From Cytophagales bacterium (GTDB lineage Bacteria; Bacteroidota; Bacteroidia; Cytophagales; Cyclobacteriaceae), in the NCBI GenBank assembly GCA_003537495.1, contig DPSB01000137.1, positions 1-6,789 on the forward strand: 6,789 nt of DNA, in the 5' to 3' direction. This document shows, one piece after another, positions 6,326 through 6,789 of the stretch (within the stretch, counting starts at the first letter, position 1; each line of letters begins with the position of its first letter). The notes under the pieces are model-generated. The model did not search any database and was not told the DNA's origin. It was given only the letters and a program-made list of their open reading frames with translations. Position numbers and translations under genes: made by a program.

Positions 6326-6789
6326 TTTAGTGTTATGTGTAGTGATCTTGTTGGCCCATTCGGCCATTGCGCAGGAATTATTCTTTAAGGTTACCGTTAA
6401 TGCCGATCAGATTCAGACTACTGATCGTGCTGTGTTTAAAGACATGGAGCGCGCTTTCGCTAACTTTCTGAATACGCGCAAGTGGACCAGCGATTCGTAT
6501 AAGAATCATGAAAAAATAAACTGCTCGCTTTTTCTAAACATCAGCAAGATGCCTTCTATCGGTAATTTTGTTGCTAATGCGCAGATTACGGCCGCTCGCC
6601 CCATTTATAACAGTAACTACGAAAGCGTATTAATGAACTTTGCCGATCGGGATTGGGAGTTCGAATACATCGAATCGTTGCCTTTGGAGTTTAACGACAA
6701 CTCGTACATCACCAACCTTACTTCCATGCTTGGATTTTATGCGTACGTAGTTCTGGCCGCAGATTATGATTCGTTTGGAGAGTTAGGTG
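6318..6789 (+). CDS. DUF4835-family exported protein, N-terminal part (cut by window edge)
   Basis: 157 codons are in the window and the frame is open to the edge. It begins with a signal peptide, MRSLVLCVVILLAHSAIAQ, followed by mature sequence ELFFKVTVNADQIQ, then FKDMERAFANFLNTRKWTSD, a KINCSLFLNIS strand, AQITAARPIYNSNYES and ITNLTSMLGFYAYVVLAADYDSF. This matches my memory of the DUF4835 family, found in Bacteroidota directly after coaBC and often before recN. Some annotations call this family PorD, a T9SS protein; the exact role is not shown by the sequence. It is likely periplasmic or outer-membrane-associated. An ATG at 6312, two codons upstream in frame, is an alternative start; I chose 6318 because it gives a cleaner signal peptide. 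Either start overlaps the coaBC end (8 or 14 bp), so the two are probably translated together. Confidence 0.75.
   Translation, partial: MRSLVLCVVILLAHSAIAQELFFKVTVNADQIQTTDRAVFKDMERAFANFLNTRKWTSDSYKNHEKINCSLFLNISKMPSIGNFVANAQITAARPIYNSNYESVLMNFADRDWEFEYIESLPLEFNDNSYITNLTSMLGFYAYVVLAADYDSFGELG

Noticed and set aside
1..6789. Mobile elements, phage genes, CRISPR arrays, toxin-antitoxin or defence systems
   Set aside because: No transposase or integrase, no spaced repeat array, no terminal inverted repeats, and no cluster of unknown genes; coding density and codon style look uniform.

Overview
The window looks like a chromosomal housekeeping segment from a member of the Bacteroidota, most likely of the Cytophagales type. 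The evidence is a protein with a type IX secretion (T9SS) C-terminal sorting domain, a Bacteroidota-style OstA-like protein, a DUF4835-family protein, -7 promoter boxes of the TAnnTTTG kind, and starts without strong Shine-Dalgarno sequences. I see no mobile element, CRISPR array, tRNA or rRNA, and base composition looks even throughout.

Left part, minus strand: the first 31 codons of a malate dehydrogenase (1-95) and a complete tilS (166-1479, GTG start), which encodes the enzyme that makes lysidine in tRNA-Ile. tilS is divergent from the next gene across a 35-bp gap. That gap holds a -7 box for each direction, placed so close to the starts that both mRNAs could be leaderless.

Middle part, plus strand: an OstA/LptA-like exported protein (1515-3065) with a clear repeat period of about 30 residues. 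It is followed by a small exported protein (3157-3861) with an uncharacterised beta-rich N-terminal domain and a T9SS type A sorting domain.

Right part, plus strand: a compact run of bamD (3986-4795), rpoZ (4800-5129), coaBC (5129-6325) and a DUF4835-family gene (6318 to the window edge). Gaps are 4 bp or less, or the genes overlap. The run sits behind a good Bacteroidota promoter (TTG-N19-TATATTTG). It joins outer-membrane protein assembly, the RNA polymerase omega subunit, coenzyme A synthesis and a secreted protein linked by some annotations to T9SS.

The common theme is envelope biogenesis (OstA-like, BamD, a T9SS cargo, DUF4835) mixed with core housekeeping. I found no convincing wholly new system. 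The points most worth a second look are the CoaC active-site residues that differ from E. coli, the long OstA solenoid, the unassigned T9SS cargo, and the face-to-face leaderless promoters.
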